A stretch of DNA of 64,000 nt, from the NCBI GenBank assembly GCA_017471405.1, contig JAFUTK010000019.1:1-64000 (forward strand). The letters run 5' to 3'. The position numbers were made by a program, and so were the translations under genes. The notes under the pieces were generated by a model, which saw only the letters and a program-made list of their open reading frames with translations, was not told the origin of the DNA and searched no databases. Origin of the DNA: Ruminococcus sp. (GTDB lineage: Bacteria; Bacillota; Clostridia; Oscillospirales; Ruminococcaceae). Below, one piece after another: positions 1 through 8,354 of the stretch; within the stretch, counting starts at the first letter, position 1, and every line of letters starts with the position of its first letter.

Positions 1-25
1 AGTATAGCACAGTGGGGAGGTAAAG

Positions 26-244
26 TCAATCGGGGAATGGCTCTTTCCTGTTTGTCCGCCCGAGGATATAATCGGTGGAGACCCCGTAGAAATCCGCAAG
101 GATAAGGAGGTGCTCGACGGGGATAGTCCGAGAGCCTCTTTCATATCTTGAATATACCGTTTGACTTGTGAAAAGAAGTTTTGCAACTTCTGTTTGATTT
201 AAATCCTTATCATCTCGAAGGTCTTTTAATCTTTGAAAATGCAT
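26..244 (-). CDS. Small XRE-family HTH transcriptional regulator
   Basis: This 72-residue protein is almost entirely one Cro/C1-type helix-turn-helix domain: the stretch DLNQTEVAKLLFTSQTVYSRY (about residues 14-34) is the typical HTH, followed by the usual helices ending in YGVSTDYILGR. It probably binds DNA as a dimer and represses from its own promoter region. The gene is transcribed away from the lipoprotein gene at 384. The shared intergenic region holds an inverted repeat, AGTACC-TATC-GGTACT at 290-305, and a second GGTACTATT copy at 336-344, which are good operator candidates. The local sequence is AT-rich compared with the rest of the window, which suggests a transferred or phage-derived segment. 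Function as a regulator is secure; its targets are inferred. Confidence 0.85.
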   Translation of the reverse strand: MHFQRLKDLRDDKDLNQTEVAKLLFTSQTVYSRYERGSRTIPVEHLLILADFYGVSTDYILGRTNRKEPFPD

Positions 245-289
245 AAAACTTTTTCCTCCAGTTTAGTAAATAATCACAAAACATTTTTT

Positions 290-344
290 AGTACCTATCG
301 GTACTATTGACTATACAATTATTTTGTGCTAAACTGGTACTATT
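290..344 (+). promoter_or_regulatory. Divergent regulatory region with palindromic operator and promoter
   Basis: A perfect 6-base inverted repeat AGTACC-TATC-GGTACT lies at 290-305. The 9-base sequence GGTACTATT at 300-308 recurs at 336-344. Between them is a promoter reading toward the lipoprotein gene: TTGACT at 307-312, 17-base spacer, TAAACT at 330-335. The operators therefore flank the promoter, as expected for repression by the adjacent XRE protein (inference). Confidence 0.55.
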
Positions 345-383
345 AAGACCAAACGGTTTTAAAATTCTTGAAGAGGTGTTATT

Positions 384-971
384 ATGAAAAAATTAATTGC
401 AATGGTTACTTGCATAATTATTGGTTCTAGTTTAATTTCATGCGAGAGTTCATCTGAAAGCAACACAGAAAGCAAGAATTCAAGCAAAATACTAACCGAA
501 ACTTCTTCTTTAAAGCCTGAAACGTCTCAGCCAAAAGAAGAGCCGCAAGAAACATATGATTATGTAAGCTATTCGCTTTATGATTTAATGATAAGATATT
601 ATTCTCAAGCCCAAATGATTGGAGATTATATTGAAGTAAAAGCATGGGTAACTTCAATAGTGAATCAGTCTATGGATTACTCAGGCAATGATGTATATTA
701 TTTTTCAATAGGAACTGATGACGGCAAACACTATTATGTTCATACAGATAATACTCAGCTTAATGTGAAACGTGATAACACAGAATTGGATATGAGCATA
801 CAGTGTAATTTTTATGATGAAGCTCTATTGAACATTGCAAAAAACAAGTCTGTAGGTGACCCTGTTATAATCAGAGGAAAAGTTGCAAATGTAGGAAAAA
901 TCAGGGTCATTGACGGATGGGATATGATTTGGGAAGGTTCATTGACTATAGAAGCGTACGAAATAAGTTGA
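384..971 (+). CDS. Putative lipoprotein with OB-fold-like domain
   Basis: The 195-residue product starts with a lipoprotein signal (MKKLIAMVTCIIIGSSLISC, lipobox LISC with Cys20), so it is probably anchored outside the membrane. A Ser/Glu/Thr-rich linker covers about residues 21-58. The rest (YIEVKAWVTSIV ... DPVIIRGKVANVG) has the pattern of OB-fold tRNA_anti-like lipoproteins found in mobile regions of Firmicutes; that family assignment is from the pattern of short beta-strands only. The gene is AT-rich, unlike its downstream neighbours. It sits divergently from the XRE repressor, which may control it. No enzymatic motif is visible. Confidence 0.7.
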   Translation: MKKLIAMVTCIIIGSSLISCESSSESNTESKNSSKILTETSSLKPETSQPKEEPQETYDYVSYSLYDLMIRYYSQAQMIGDYIEVKAWVTSIVNQSMDYSGNDVYYFSIGTDDGKHYYVHTDNTQLNVKRDNTELDMSIQCNFYDEALLNIAKNKSVGDPVIIRGKVANVGKIRVIDGWDMIWEGSLTIEAYEIS

Positions 972-980
972 TTATTCCAT

Positions 981-1009
981 TTGACAACCCCCTCAAAATG
1001 TGATATAAT
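981..1009 (+). promoter_or_regulatory. Consensus promoter of pth-mfd
   Basis: TTGACA at 981-986 and TATAAT at 1004-1009 with a 17-base spacer: a perfect match to the vegetative sigma consensus, 87 bases before the Pth start. Confidence 0.8.
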
Positions 1010-1032
1010 AAAACCGAACAGAAAACCGCACA

Positions 1033-1060
1033 CCCCGTCTTGGCAAAAGACGGGGTTATT
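1033..1060 (+). terminator. GC-rich hairpin in the pth leader
   Basis: CCCCGTCTT and AAGACGGGG form a 9-bp stem, followed by TTATT. It lies downstream of the pth promoter and upstream of its start, so it is either the lipoprotein gene terminator, a weak attenuator for pth, or both. Confidence 0.5.
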
Positions 1061-1095
1061 GTGCGTTGCATAAAAACGCGACAGGAGTATTATTT

Positions 1096-1716
1096 ATGAG
1101 CATTTGGGATATTTTTGACAGGATATCGAAGGATACGCCTCAGGGGGGCAAGCCGGAGTTCATCATCGTGGGGCTGGGAAATCCCGGCATCGACTACGAG
1201 CGCACCCGCCACAACGCCGGCTTTATGGCGATGAGCGTCATCGAGGAAAAGCTGGGGGTAAGCGTCGATACCTACAAGTTCAAGGCGAAAACGGCCACAG
1301 CGCAGGTGGGCGGAAAGCAGTGCCTGCTGATGAAGCCGGAGACCTTTATGAATTTAAGCGGCGAGGCGGTCTCGCAGGCTATGAATTTTTACAAGATACC
1401 CATTGAGAACGTGCTGGTCATCTTCGACGACATCTCTCTGGAGCCGGGGACTATGCGCATAAGGCGCAAGGGCTCGGCGGGAGGTCACAACGGCTTAAAG
1501 AGCATCATAGAGTGCTGCGGCAGCGAGGACTTCCCCCGCATCAAGATAGGCGTTGGCAAAAAGCCCCGCCCCGACTACGACCTTGCAGACTGGGTGCTGG
1601 GCAAATTCTCCGAGGAGGATAAGAAGAAGCTGGCAGAGGTGTTCGAGAACATCCTGCCGGCGGCGGAGCTAATCGTGCAGGGCAAGACCTCGGAGGCTAT
1701 GAATAAATTCAACTGA
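1096..1716 (+). CDS. pth: Peptidyl-tRNA hydrolase
   Basis: Pth cleaves the ester bond of peptidyl-tRNAs that fall off the ribosome and so recycles tRNA in the cytoplasm. The 206-residue product shows the family signature IIVGLGNPGIDYERTRHNAG near the N-terminus, with the catalytic His in TRHNAG, then LMKPETFMNLSG, VIFDDISLEPG (conserved Asp), and GSAGGHNGLKSI. The start at 1096 is chosen because AGGAG lies 8 bases upstream; an in-frame TTG at 1066 has no ribosome binding site. The protein has a short N-terminal extension (about 20 residues) before the usual start of the fold. Mfd follows after 18 bases, so the pair is an operon, an arrangement common in Firmicutes. Confidence 0.97.
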   Translation: MSIWDIFDRISKDTPQGGKPEFIIVGLGNPGIDYERTRHNAGFMAMSVIEEKLGVSVDTYKFKAKTATAQVGGKQCLLMKPETFMNLSGEAVSQAMNFYKIPIENVLVIFDDISLEPGTMRIRRKGSAGGHNGLKSIIECCGSEDFPRIKIGVGKKPRPDYDLADWVLGKFSEEDKKKLAEVFENILPAAELIVQGKTSEAMNKFN

Positions 1717-1734
1717 CGGAGAACTGATAAGGCT

Positions 1735-4700
1735 ATGGATATATTCTCACAAATGACCCGCTCCCTGCCCTTTTACCGGGAGCTGGAACGCGCCCTCGAC
1801 GGCGGCTTCACCCCTGCGGCGGTGACGGGCGTATCAAACATTCACAAGGCTATGCTTTGTATGGATATGGCGGCAAAGCGGAGGGTGCTCGTCCTCTGTG
1901 ACGACGAGGCCGCCTGCACAAGGCTGGTCTCGGACATAAACGAATTATCAAGGCGGGAACTGGCCTGCGTGTTCCCGGCTAAGGACTTGGTGTTCGCTTA
2001 TATGGAGGGCGTCTCCCGGGAGTACGAGCACCGCAGGATAGAGGCGCTCTCCAAGCTGACGGAAGGCAGCTGCCGGATAATAGCGGCCTCGGTGGAGGCT
2101 GTTATGCAGGCTACCCTGCCGCCGGATAAGCTTAAGGAGTATTCCTTCACTCTCGGTCAGGGCGTGGAGGTCAGCCTTGACGAGCTGACGCAAAAGCTTG
2201 TCTCTGCGGGCTACTCCCGCGCGGATCAGGTTGAGGGTCCGGCGCAGTTCGCCATAAGGGGCTCGATAGTTGACATCTTCCCGGTGCAGGACAGCCGCCC
2301 ATTCCGTATGGAGCTCTGGGGGGACGAGATAGACAGCATCTCCTACTTCGACACCGAGAGCCAGCGCCGCACCGACCCCATTGACCGCATCACCGTATTT
2401 CCGGCGCTGGAGGTAATATTCCCGGACAGTGAGGAGCTGGTCTCCCGGCTGGAAAGCCTTTCTGCGGGAGTGCGCGGCAAGCAGACCGACAAGATAAGGA
2501 GCCACATTGACCGGGACGTCGAATACGTCCGGGCAGGTATGACCCTCACCAATCTTGACAAATACTACACCTTGGCCTACGGTGGGACATTCTCTCTTGC
2601 GGATTACTTTGACGGGGCTGACAGCGCCTGCGTTATCAGCGAATATCAGAACTGCATTGAGAAGTCCAAGGCGGTGACCTCACAGCTGCGGGAGGATATG
2701 TCCCTGCTGCTGGAAGACGGCGTGATGTTCAAAAAGCTGGAGGGCTTCTCCCTCTCTTTTGAGGACGTGATGCACAGCGCTGCAAAGCTCTCGCCGGTGT
2801 TTATGGATACCTTTATGCGCTCCCTTTCCGGCATAAAGCTAAAAAAGCTCATCAACACCGACTGCCGCCAAACCGGCGTGTGGGGCGGAAACATCGTACA
2901 TCTGGAGGAGGAGCTTAAAAGCTTCTGCTCGCAGGAATATTGCGTCGTGGTGCTGGCGGGCTCGGAAAAGACCCTGCCTATAATCTGTCAGGACCTCTGC
3001 GACGACGGAATAGACGCCCGCATTATGAACGAGAGCAGCCAGATACTCCCCGGAGTGGTCTACCTGCGCACCGGCAGCCTTTCGGGAGGCTTTGAGTACC
3101 CGGACATCAAGTGCGCCCTGATAACTCAGATGAAGGCGATGACCGTCTCCAAGAAGTCAAAGAGGAAGCACAAGAAGGGCGAGGAGATAGGCTCCCTTTC
3201 CGATATCGCCAAGGGCGACCTGGTGGTACACGCTCTCTACGGCATCGGGCGGTTCGCCGGCATACGCAATCTGGATAACAACGGCATCAAGAAGGATTAC
3301 ATCTCTATCCAGTACGCCGGTACGGATGTGCTGTATGTGCCGGTAACACAGCTGGATATGGTCTCCCGCTACATCGGCCCACGAGACGATGACAGCGTCA
3401 AGCTCAATAAGCTCAACTCCGGCGAATGGAACAGGACCAGAGCCAAGGTCAAAACCGCCGTCAAGGATATGGCAGAGGAGCTTACAAAGCTCTACGCCGA
3501 GCGCCAGATGGCAAGGGGCTTTGCCTTCTCGGAGGATAATGACTGGCAGAACGACTTCGAGCAGCGCTTTGACTACACCGAGACCGACGACCAGCTCCGG
3601 GCAATAAACGAGATAAAGAGCGATATGCAGAAGTCTGCGCCAATGGACAGACTTCTCTGTGGAGACGTTGGCTTCGGCAAGACGGAGGTTGCCTTGCGGG
3701 CGGCCTTCAAGTGTGTGCTGGATTCAAAGCAGTGCGCCATAATGTGCCCCACCACAGTTCTTGCCTGGCAGCACTATCAGACCGCAATAAAGCGCTTTGA
3801 GCACTTCCCTGTCAAGGTGGAGCTGCTCTCCCGTTTCCGCACGCCCAAACAGCAGGCGGAGGTCATCAGGGAATTGAAACGCGGCACAGTGGATATCGTC
3901 ATCGGCACCCATAGGCTGGTGCAGAAGGACGTGGAGTTCAAGGACTTAGGCCTTGCCATAATAGATGAGGAGCAGCGCTTTGGCGTGGCTCACAAGGAGA
4001 AATTCAAGGAGGCCTTCAAGGGTGTGGATATCCTCACCCTCTCGGCGACGCCTATCCCGAGGACGCTTAATATGGCGCTCTCCGGTATAAGGGATATGTC
4101 TGTCATCGAGGAGCCCCCGCAGGACAGGCAGCCTATACAGACCTACGTCATCGAGCACGATGACGGAGTTATTGCGCAGGCCATTTACAAGGAACTGCGC
4201 CGGGGCGGGCAGGTATACTATCTGCACAACCGGGTGGAGACCATTCCCCACGTTCTGGCAAAGCTGGAAAAAATGCTGCCGGATGCCCGAATCGGCGTGG
4301 CTCACGGCCAGATGTCGGAAAACGAGCTCTCGGAGATATGGCGGCAGCTGCTGGACAGAGAGATAGATATACTCATCTGCACCACCATAATCGAAACGGG
4401 AGTTGACGTTCCGAATGTCAACACCCTTATCATCGAGGACGCCGACAGGCTGGGGCTTTCCCAGCTGCATCAGATACGCGGACGGGTGGGACGCTCCAAC
4501 AGAAGAGCCTTCGCCTACTTCACCTTCCGCCGGGGCAAGGTGCTCTCGGAGGTGGCGAACCGCAGGCTTACGGCTATCAAGGAGTTCACCCAGTTCGGCT
4601 CCGGCTTCCACATTGCAATGCGCGATTTGGAGATACGCGGTGCAGGCTCGATACTCAGCAGCCGTCAGCATGGTCATATGGAGGCAGTAGGATATGATAT

Positions 4701-5229
4701 GTACCTGCGGCTGCTGAATGAAGCCGTAGCGGAGCAGCAGGGGCTGGAGCTGCCCCACTCTCCGGAGGACTGCCTTGTGGACATCTCCATAAATGCCTAT
4801 ATCCCGGAGGATTACATCGAGAGCCTTCCCCAGAGGATAGACGCCTACCGCAAGATAGCCTCCATCGTCACCGAAGAGGACAGCCGCGATGTACTCGACG
4901 AGCTCATAGACAGATTTGGCGACCCGCCGAAGAGCGTCACCGGGCTGGTGGACGTGGCGCTGATACGTAATATGGCCTCTCGCCTGCGGGTTACGGAGAT
5001 AGTCCAGCGGGACGACAAGGTGCTGTTCTTCATTAAGGCCCCGGAGGTAAGCCAGATAAGGGCGCTGATAGATAAGTACGGTAACCGTCTGCGGTTTATG
5101 GAGGGAGAAAAGCCCCACTTTGCCGTCACTCTCGGCAAGACCGAGAAATCGGCCTCACTTATGGGGGAGGTCGTCAGGCTGCTGGAAGGCTCCCGCGAGG
5201 AGCCGACGGCTCAGAACGACACCATTTGA
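1735..5229 (+). CDS. mfd: Transcription-repair coupling factor Mfd
   Basis: Mfd removes RNA polymerase stalled at DNA damage and recruits UvrA, giving transcription-coupled repair. At 1164 residues it has the normal family length. Visible parts are an N-terminal UvrB-like module, the RNA polymerase interaction region around residues 490-560 (GDLVVHALYGIGRFAGI), a RecG-like translocase with Walker A GDVGFGKTE near residue 645 and DEEQRFGV near 743, the helicase VI block QIRGRVGRS, and the C-terminal TRCF domain. The gene follows pth by 18 bases. Its stop codon overlaps the next gene's promoter at 5226-5254. No truncation or missing motif is seen. Confidence 0.98.
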   Translation: MDIFSQMTRSLPFYRELERALDGGFTPAAVTGVSNIHKAMLCMDMAAKRRVLVLCDDEAACTRLVSDINELSRRELACVFPAKDLVFAYMEGVSREYEHRRIEALSKLTEGSCRIIAASVEAVMQATLPPDKLKEYSFTLGQGVEVSLDELTQKLVSAGYSRADQVEGPAQFAIRGSIVDIFPVQDSRPFRMELWGDEIDSISYFDTESQRRTDPIDRITVFPALEVIFPDSEELVSRLESLSAGVRGKQTDKIRSHIDRDVEYVRAGMTLTNLDKYYTLAYGGTFSLADYFDGADSACVISEYQNCIEKSKAVTSQLREDMSLLLEDGVMFKKLEGFSLSFEDVMHSAAKLSPVFMDTFMRSLSGIKLKKLINTDCRQTGVWGGNIVHLEEELKSFCSQEYCVVVLAGSEKTLPIICQDLCDDGIDARIMNESSQILPGVVYLRTGSLSGGFEYPDIKCALITQMKAMTVSKKSKRKHKKGEEIGSLSDIAKGDLVVHALYGIGRFAGIRNLDNNGIKKDYISIQYAGTDVLYVPVTQLDMVSRYIGPRDDDSVKLNKLNSGEWNRTRAKVKTAVKDMAEELTKLYAERQMARGFAFSEDNDWQNDFEQRFDYTETDDQLRAINEIKSDMQKSAPMDRLLCGDVGFGKTEVALRAAFKCVLDSKQCAIMCPTTVLAWQHYQTAIKRFEHFPVKVELLSRFRTPKQQAEVIRELKRGTVDIVIGTHRLVQKDVEFKDLGLAIIDEEQRFGVAHKEKFKEAFKGVDILTLSATPIPRTLNMALSGIRDMSVIEEPPQDRQPIQTYVIEHDDGVIAQAIYKELRRGGQVYYLHNRVETIPHVLAKLEKMLPDARIGVAHGQMSENELSEIWRQLLDREIDILICTTIIETGVDVPNVNTLIIEDADRLGLSQLHQIRGRVGRSNRRAFAYFTFRRGKVLSEVANRRLTAIKEFTQFGSGFHIAMRDLEIRGAGSILSSRQHGHMEAVGYDMYLRLLNEAVAEQQGLELPHSPEDCLVDISINAYIPEDYIESLPQRIDAYRKIASIVTEEDSRDVLDELIDRFGDPPKSVTGLVDVALIRNMASRLRVTEIVQRDDKVLFFIKAPEVSQIRALIDKYGNRLRFMEGEKPHFAVTLGKTEKSASLMGEVVRLLEGSREEPTAQNDTI

Positions 5230-5254
5230 CAAAGCCTGCTGTTTGTGCTATAAT
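5226..5254 (+). promoter_or_regulatory. Consensus promoter overlapping the mfd stop
   Basis: TTGACA at 5226-5231 and TATAAT at 5249-5254, 17-base spacer, perfect consensus. The -35 box shares bases with the mfd stop codon (5227-5229). It drives the lipoprotein gene at 5292. Confidence 0.8.
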
Positions 5255-5291
5255 GAAAGTTACCGAAAAATTACCGATAGGGTGTGATATT

Positions 5292-6758
5292 ATGAAAAAG
5301 ATCTTTATAGCGGGTCTGCTGCTGTGTGCATCTGTAATGCTGGCTTCCTGCGGCTCTTCGATCAAAGGGCTTGAGAAGCCGGACTCCGCCGATGTTCCGG
5401 AGGTCACTACCACAGTGACCGTTTCCACTACAGCAACGACCACTACTACTAAAGCGACGACCACAAGCAAGAGCGTCACAGAGACGGAAACAGTGACAGA
5501 GGAAGAAACCACCACAGAAGAGCTGGAAGCCCCGCCCAACGAGGATCCGGAAATCGGCTACGGTCAGGAATTCGATATTGATGAGCCCCCGGCGGTCACA
5601 ACTCAAGCTGTTGTCACCACAAAACAGACCACCACTACCACCGCCCAGCCTCAGGCAGTTGAGCTTAAGGTCACCGCAAAGATAGATCAGCTCTTCTCCG
5701 GCCTGAGAGATAAAGAGGCCGAGGCAGAAGCCGCCCGCAAAGCTCAGGAGGAAAAGGAGCGGTTAGAGCGCGAGGAGCGTGAGCGTAAGGAGCAGGAGGA
5801 ACGTGAAAAGGCCTCCAGTTCACAGACTGACACCTCTTCCGGCGGAGCCGGCGACAGCTCTGGGACCGGTGACGACACCTCTTCACAGACTGACGACACC
5901 TCTTCGGAGGACAGCTCTCTGCCGCAGCCGGAGGATCCCGTTTCGCCTGACGCCTCTGCGGCAACCTCTGAAAAGGAATATCCTATCGAATATACAGCAA
6001 CAAGCTATGAGGATCTTCAAGGCTATCTCTCCTTCTATTATGAGCAATCTGTAGTCAGCAAGTATTTAAAGCTGTATCCCGCCAGCTTCTTCCAGACCCA
6101 CGTGCTGGCGCTCAAGACTGTTGGTCAGGCGGCAGGCAAGACCTGCGAGCTGAAATTCCAGAAAGCCACAGGCAACCTCAACACAAAGACCATCACAATG
6201 GACATTGACCGCAACGAGCTGAAAAATCCGGAGAAGATAACCTCCACTCTGCTCATACAGGTCACTCTGAACAGAAATGATTACGCGAAATACGGCACTA
6301 AGGGCATAAGCTGGCGGTTCACCTACAAAAAGTACTATGAATATCCTCTGGCAGTAGCAAAGCTCAATGCCTACGGCTGGGATCTGAAGACCGCCTTCAA
6401 TATTGCCTCCTACACCAGCTATTACGGCCACACCGCGGATATGCCTCAGGACGACAAGACCTCCACCGAATGGTATGCCGAGTACGGCTTCACATACGGC
6501 AAGGGCAACTGCTATGTTATGGCGGCAATGTTCTGTGAGATGGCAAGAACTCTGGGATACGAATGTCACCATATCTCCGGACGTGTTCCTCTGGCGCGGG
6601 GCGGCTACGGGCCTCACTCCTGGGCAGAGATAACAGTCAACGGCAAGGTATATGTCTGCGACCCGGACTTCACACATGAGACCGGCTACAACGGCTATAT
6701 GATAAATTACGGACAGTCGGGCACCTGGAGATACGAAAAGATCTCCGTTATCAGTTAA
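5292..6758 (+). CDS. Lipoprotein with transglutaminase-like domain
   Basis: The 488-residue protein begins with a lipoprotein signal ending in the lipobox LASC (MKKIFIAGLLLCASVMLASC). A long low-complexity spacer follows: Thr-rich and Glu-rich runs (about residues 35-125), then a charged coiled-coil-like stretch rich in Glu, Arg and Lys, then Ser/Asp/Thr-rich sequence. The C-terminal 120 residues are a transglutaminase-like fold with the expected triad: Cys in GKGNCYVMA, His in PHSWAEI and Asp in YVCDPDF. Such domains act as cysteine peptidases or transamidases at the cell surface; the substrate is unknown. The start at 5292 is chosen because it gives a clean signal peptide, whereas the upstream in-frame start at 5226 lies inside the promoter. 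Confidence 0.85.
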   Translation: MKKIFIAGLLLCASVMLASCGSSIKGLEKPDSADVPEVTTTVTVSTTATTTTTKATTTSKSVTETETVTEEETTTEELEAPPNEDPEIGYGQEFDIDEPPAVTTQAVVTTKQTTTTTAQPQAVELKVTAKIDQLFSGLRDKEAEAEAARKAQEEKERLEREERERKEQEEREKASSSQTDTSSGGAGDSSGTGDDTSSQTDDTSSEDSSLPQPEDPVSPDASAATSEKEYPIEYTATSYEDLQGYLSFYYEQSVVSKYLKLYPASFFQTHVLALKTVGQAAGKTCELKFQKATGNLNTKTITMDIDRNELKNPEKITSTLLIQVTLNRNDYAKYGTKGISWRFTYKKYYEYPLAVAKLNAYGWDLKTAFNIASYTSYYGHTADMPQDDKTSTEWYAEYGFTYGKGNCYVMAAMFCEMARTLGYECHHISGRVPLARGGYGPHSWAEITVNGKVYVCDPDFTHETGYNGYMINYGQSGTWRYEKISVIS

Positions 6759-6772
6759 GAGAGGATTATGAT

Positions 6773-7144
6773 ATGAAAAAGATAATGTTTGCAGCCCTGC
6801 TCTCTGCACTGCTGCTGGCCGGCTGCGGCACAGATACCGCCAGCTCGGCAGCGATGACGACTACAACTACCACCACCGCCGAAACAGAGGCTGCCGAATC
6901 CGTTTCCGAGACGGAGACCACCACTACCGAAGCGGAGACTACCACCACCGAGGAGGAGACCACCACTACAGAGGAAGAAGCCCCCGTTCCCGACGAGACC
7001 ACTACTACCACCTCCGCTACGGAGACTACCACAACAACGACCACTACAACAACCACCACTACTACAACAACGACTACTACCACCACCCAGGCCGAAACCG
7101 ACCCCGATGAGGGCTGCATAGGCGACGGAGGACTGTTCAATTGA
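6773..7144 (+). CDS. Small Thr/Glu-rich lipoprotein
   Basis: The 123-residue product has a signal peptide with lipobox LAGC (Cys18). Nearly everything after it is low complexity: alternating Thr and Glu clusters and then an uninterrupted run of about 21 Thr near residues 85-105, encoded by mixed ACN codons. A short acidic tail ends in DPDEGCIGDGGLFN with one Cys. No domain is recognisable. It lies 14 bases after the transglutaminase-like gene and overlaps the acyltransferase gene by 4 bases, so all three are probably one operon. A role as a surface spacer or glycosylated stalk is possible (inference). The repeat tract is a likely site of length variation. Confidence 0.7.
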   Translation: MKKIMFAALLSALLLAGCGTDTASSAAMTTTTTTTAETEAAESVSETETTTTEAETTTTEEETTTTEEEAPVPDETTTTTSATETTTTTTTTTTTTTTTTTTTTTQAETDPDEGCIGDGGLFN

Positions 7145-8169
7145 GCAGCGGCAGGGTACTTTATTTCAGCCGGCTAAAGGCGCTGGGCTGTATAGCCGTT
7201 GTGCTGCTGCACACCTTCTACGCTGCGGCAGCATACGCTAAGGATAAAGACCAGCTGGCGGCTATGAACGCAGTGCGCAACGCTATGATGTGGGCGGTGC
7301 CCTGCTTTGTGATGGTAACGGGCGCCTTGCTGCTGGATAAGAACAAGGAGCTGCCTTACAAAAAGCTATTCGGCAAGCTGATACTGCGAATGGTCATATC
7401 CCTCATAGTGTTCTCGGTGCTGTTTAGCTGCTTTGATGCTCTGCTGATAAGCAAGGATTTCAGCCTTGATACCGTCACTGGGGGGCTCAAGACCGCTCTC
7501 TACGGCGGCGGCTGGAAGCATATGTGGTATCTCTACCTGATGATAGCTCTCTACCTGATGATGCCTGCCTACAGGCTGGTGACCAAATCGGCGCAGCCAA
7601 GGGATATCGTCTATTTGGCGGCGGTGTATGCGGTGTTCCTGACCCTGCTGCCCACTGCGGAGAGCCTGACGGGGAAGGATATCGCCTTCTACATCTGCGC
7701 CTACAGCGTTTATCCCCTCTACCTGTTTTTAGGCTACGCTATGCACAACGGTATGATAAAGCCGGGAGCGGTGATCTCCGGCATAATGGCTGCTGTCGGG
7801 CTGGGGCTTGTCATCGGGCTGACGATGTGGAGCACCGGCAAGGGCAACAAGACAGAGTCTCTGCTGGGGAATTATTCCTTCATTGTCTATGCGCTGCTGT
7901 CAGCCGGAATTTTCGGGCTGATACAGTCGGCGGGGAACAAGCCTATAAAGGTGCTGGACCTTGTCGCCGAGGAGCTGGAGAAATGCTCCTTCGGGATATA
8001 TCTTCTGCATATGGCGGTGCTTAAGCTGGTGCTGGTGGTATGGGGCTTTGACCCATTCGCCCATGGCGGAGCGGTAACGGTGCTGGGGATATCCATAGCG
8101 ATACTCATAGTATCCTACGCCATAGTCCGGCTGCTGAAGCTGATACCTTATGTGAACAGGATAATATAA
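7141..8169 (+). CDS. Acyltransferase 3 family membrane protein
   Basis: This 342-residue protein has about ten hydrophobic helices and the N-terminal pattern of acyltransferase 3 proteins (RVLYFSRLKALGCIAVVLLHT, with the conserved Arg and His; VPCFVMVTGALLL). These integral membrane enzymes transfer acyl groups, often O-acetyl, to extracellular polysaccharides or lipids. The best start is a TTG at 7141, which overlaps the preceding TGA stop and has GGAGG 9 bases upstream; this implies translational coupling to the Thr-rich lipoprotein gene. A joint role in modifying a surface polymer is possible but not shown. A large nested hairpin element follows at 8176-8327. Confidence 0.88.
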   Translation: MSSGRVLYFSRLKALGCIAVVLLHTFYAAAAYAKDKDQLAAMNAVRNAMMWAVPCFVMVTGALLLDKNKELPYKKLFGKLILRMVISLIVFSVLFSCFDALLISKDFSLDTVTGGLKTALYGGGWKHMWYLYLMIALYLMMPAYRLVTKSAQPRDIVYLAAVYAVFLTLLPTAESLTGKDIAFYICAYSVYPLYLFLGYAMHNGMIKPGAVISGIMAAVGLGLVIGLTMWSTGKGNKTESLLGNYSFIVYALLSAGIFGLIQSAGNKPIKVLDLVAEELEKCSFGIYLLHMAVLKLVLVVWGFDPFAHGGAVTVLGISIAILIVSYAIVRLLKLIPYVNRII

Positions 8170-8175
8170 AAGCAA

Positions 8176-8327
8176 GGGGCTGTTGCAAGAACAGCTTCAG
8201 GCGAAAAATGGCACCTCACCCCGAATGGGGTGTGGTGCCATTTTTCGCACTTAGCGCCGCTGCAAAGCAGCGGCGCTATTATATTATTTGCAGAAATTCG
8301 GCTGATTGCAACAGCCCCTTTTTTTGT
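8176..8327. repeat. Long inverted repeat with two internal hairpins and T-tract
   Basis: GGGGCTGTTGCAA at 8176-8188 pairs perfectly with TTGCAACAGCCCC at 8306-8318, followed by a run of seven T. Inside are two more perfect stems: GCGAAAAATGGCACC with GGTGCCATTTTTCGC (8201-8248) and AGCGCCGCTGC with GCAGCGGCGCT (8253-8277). The structure would be a three-way junction in RNA or DNA. It can terminate the acyltransferase operon, but is far more elaborate than a simple terminator. Confidence 0.75.
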
Positions 8328-8354
8328 TTAGGTTTTGACTGCCGTTTTTGTGTC

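Noticed and set aside
3946..5118. Long minus-strand ORF of 390 codons inside mfd
   Set aside because: It is the reverse-frame shadow of mfd, which has full family motifs; the minus-strand product has no domain, no ribosome binding site and odd composition.
5390..5660. CRISPR-like or microsatellite array in the Thr-rich linkers
   Set aside because: The repetitive ACC/ACT codons are coding low complexity in frame with signal peptides and downstream domains; no spacer-repeat regularity.
6066..6809. Minus-strand ORF of 247 codons opposite the transglutaminase-like gene
   Set aside because: It lacks a recognisable domain and covers a conserved catalytic domain on the other strand.
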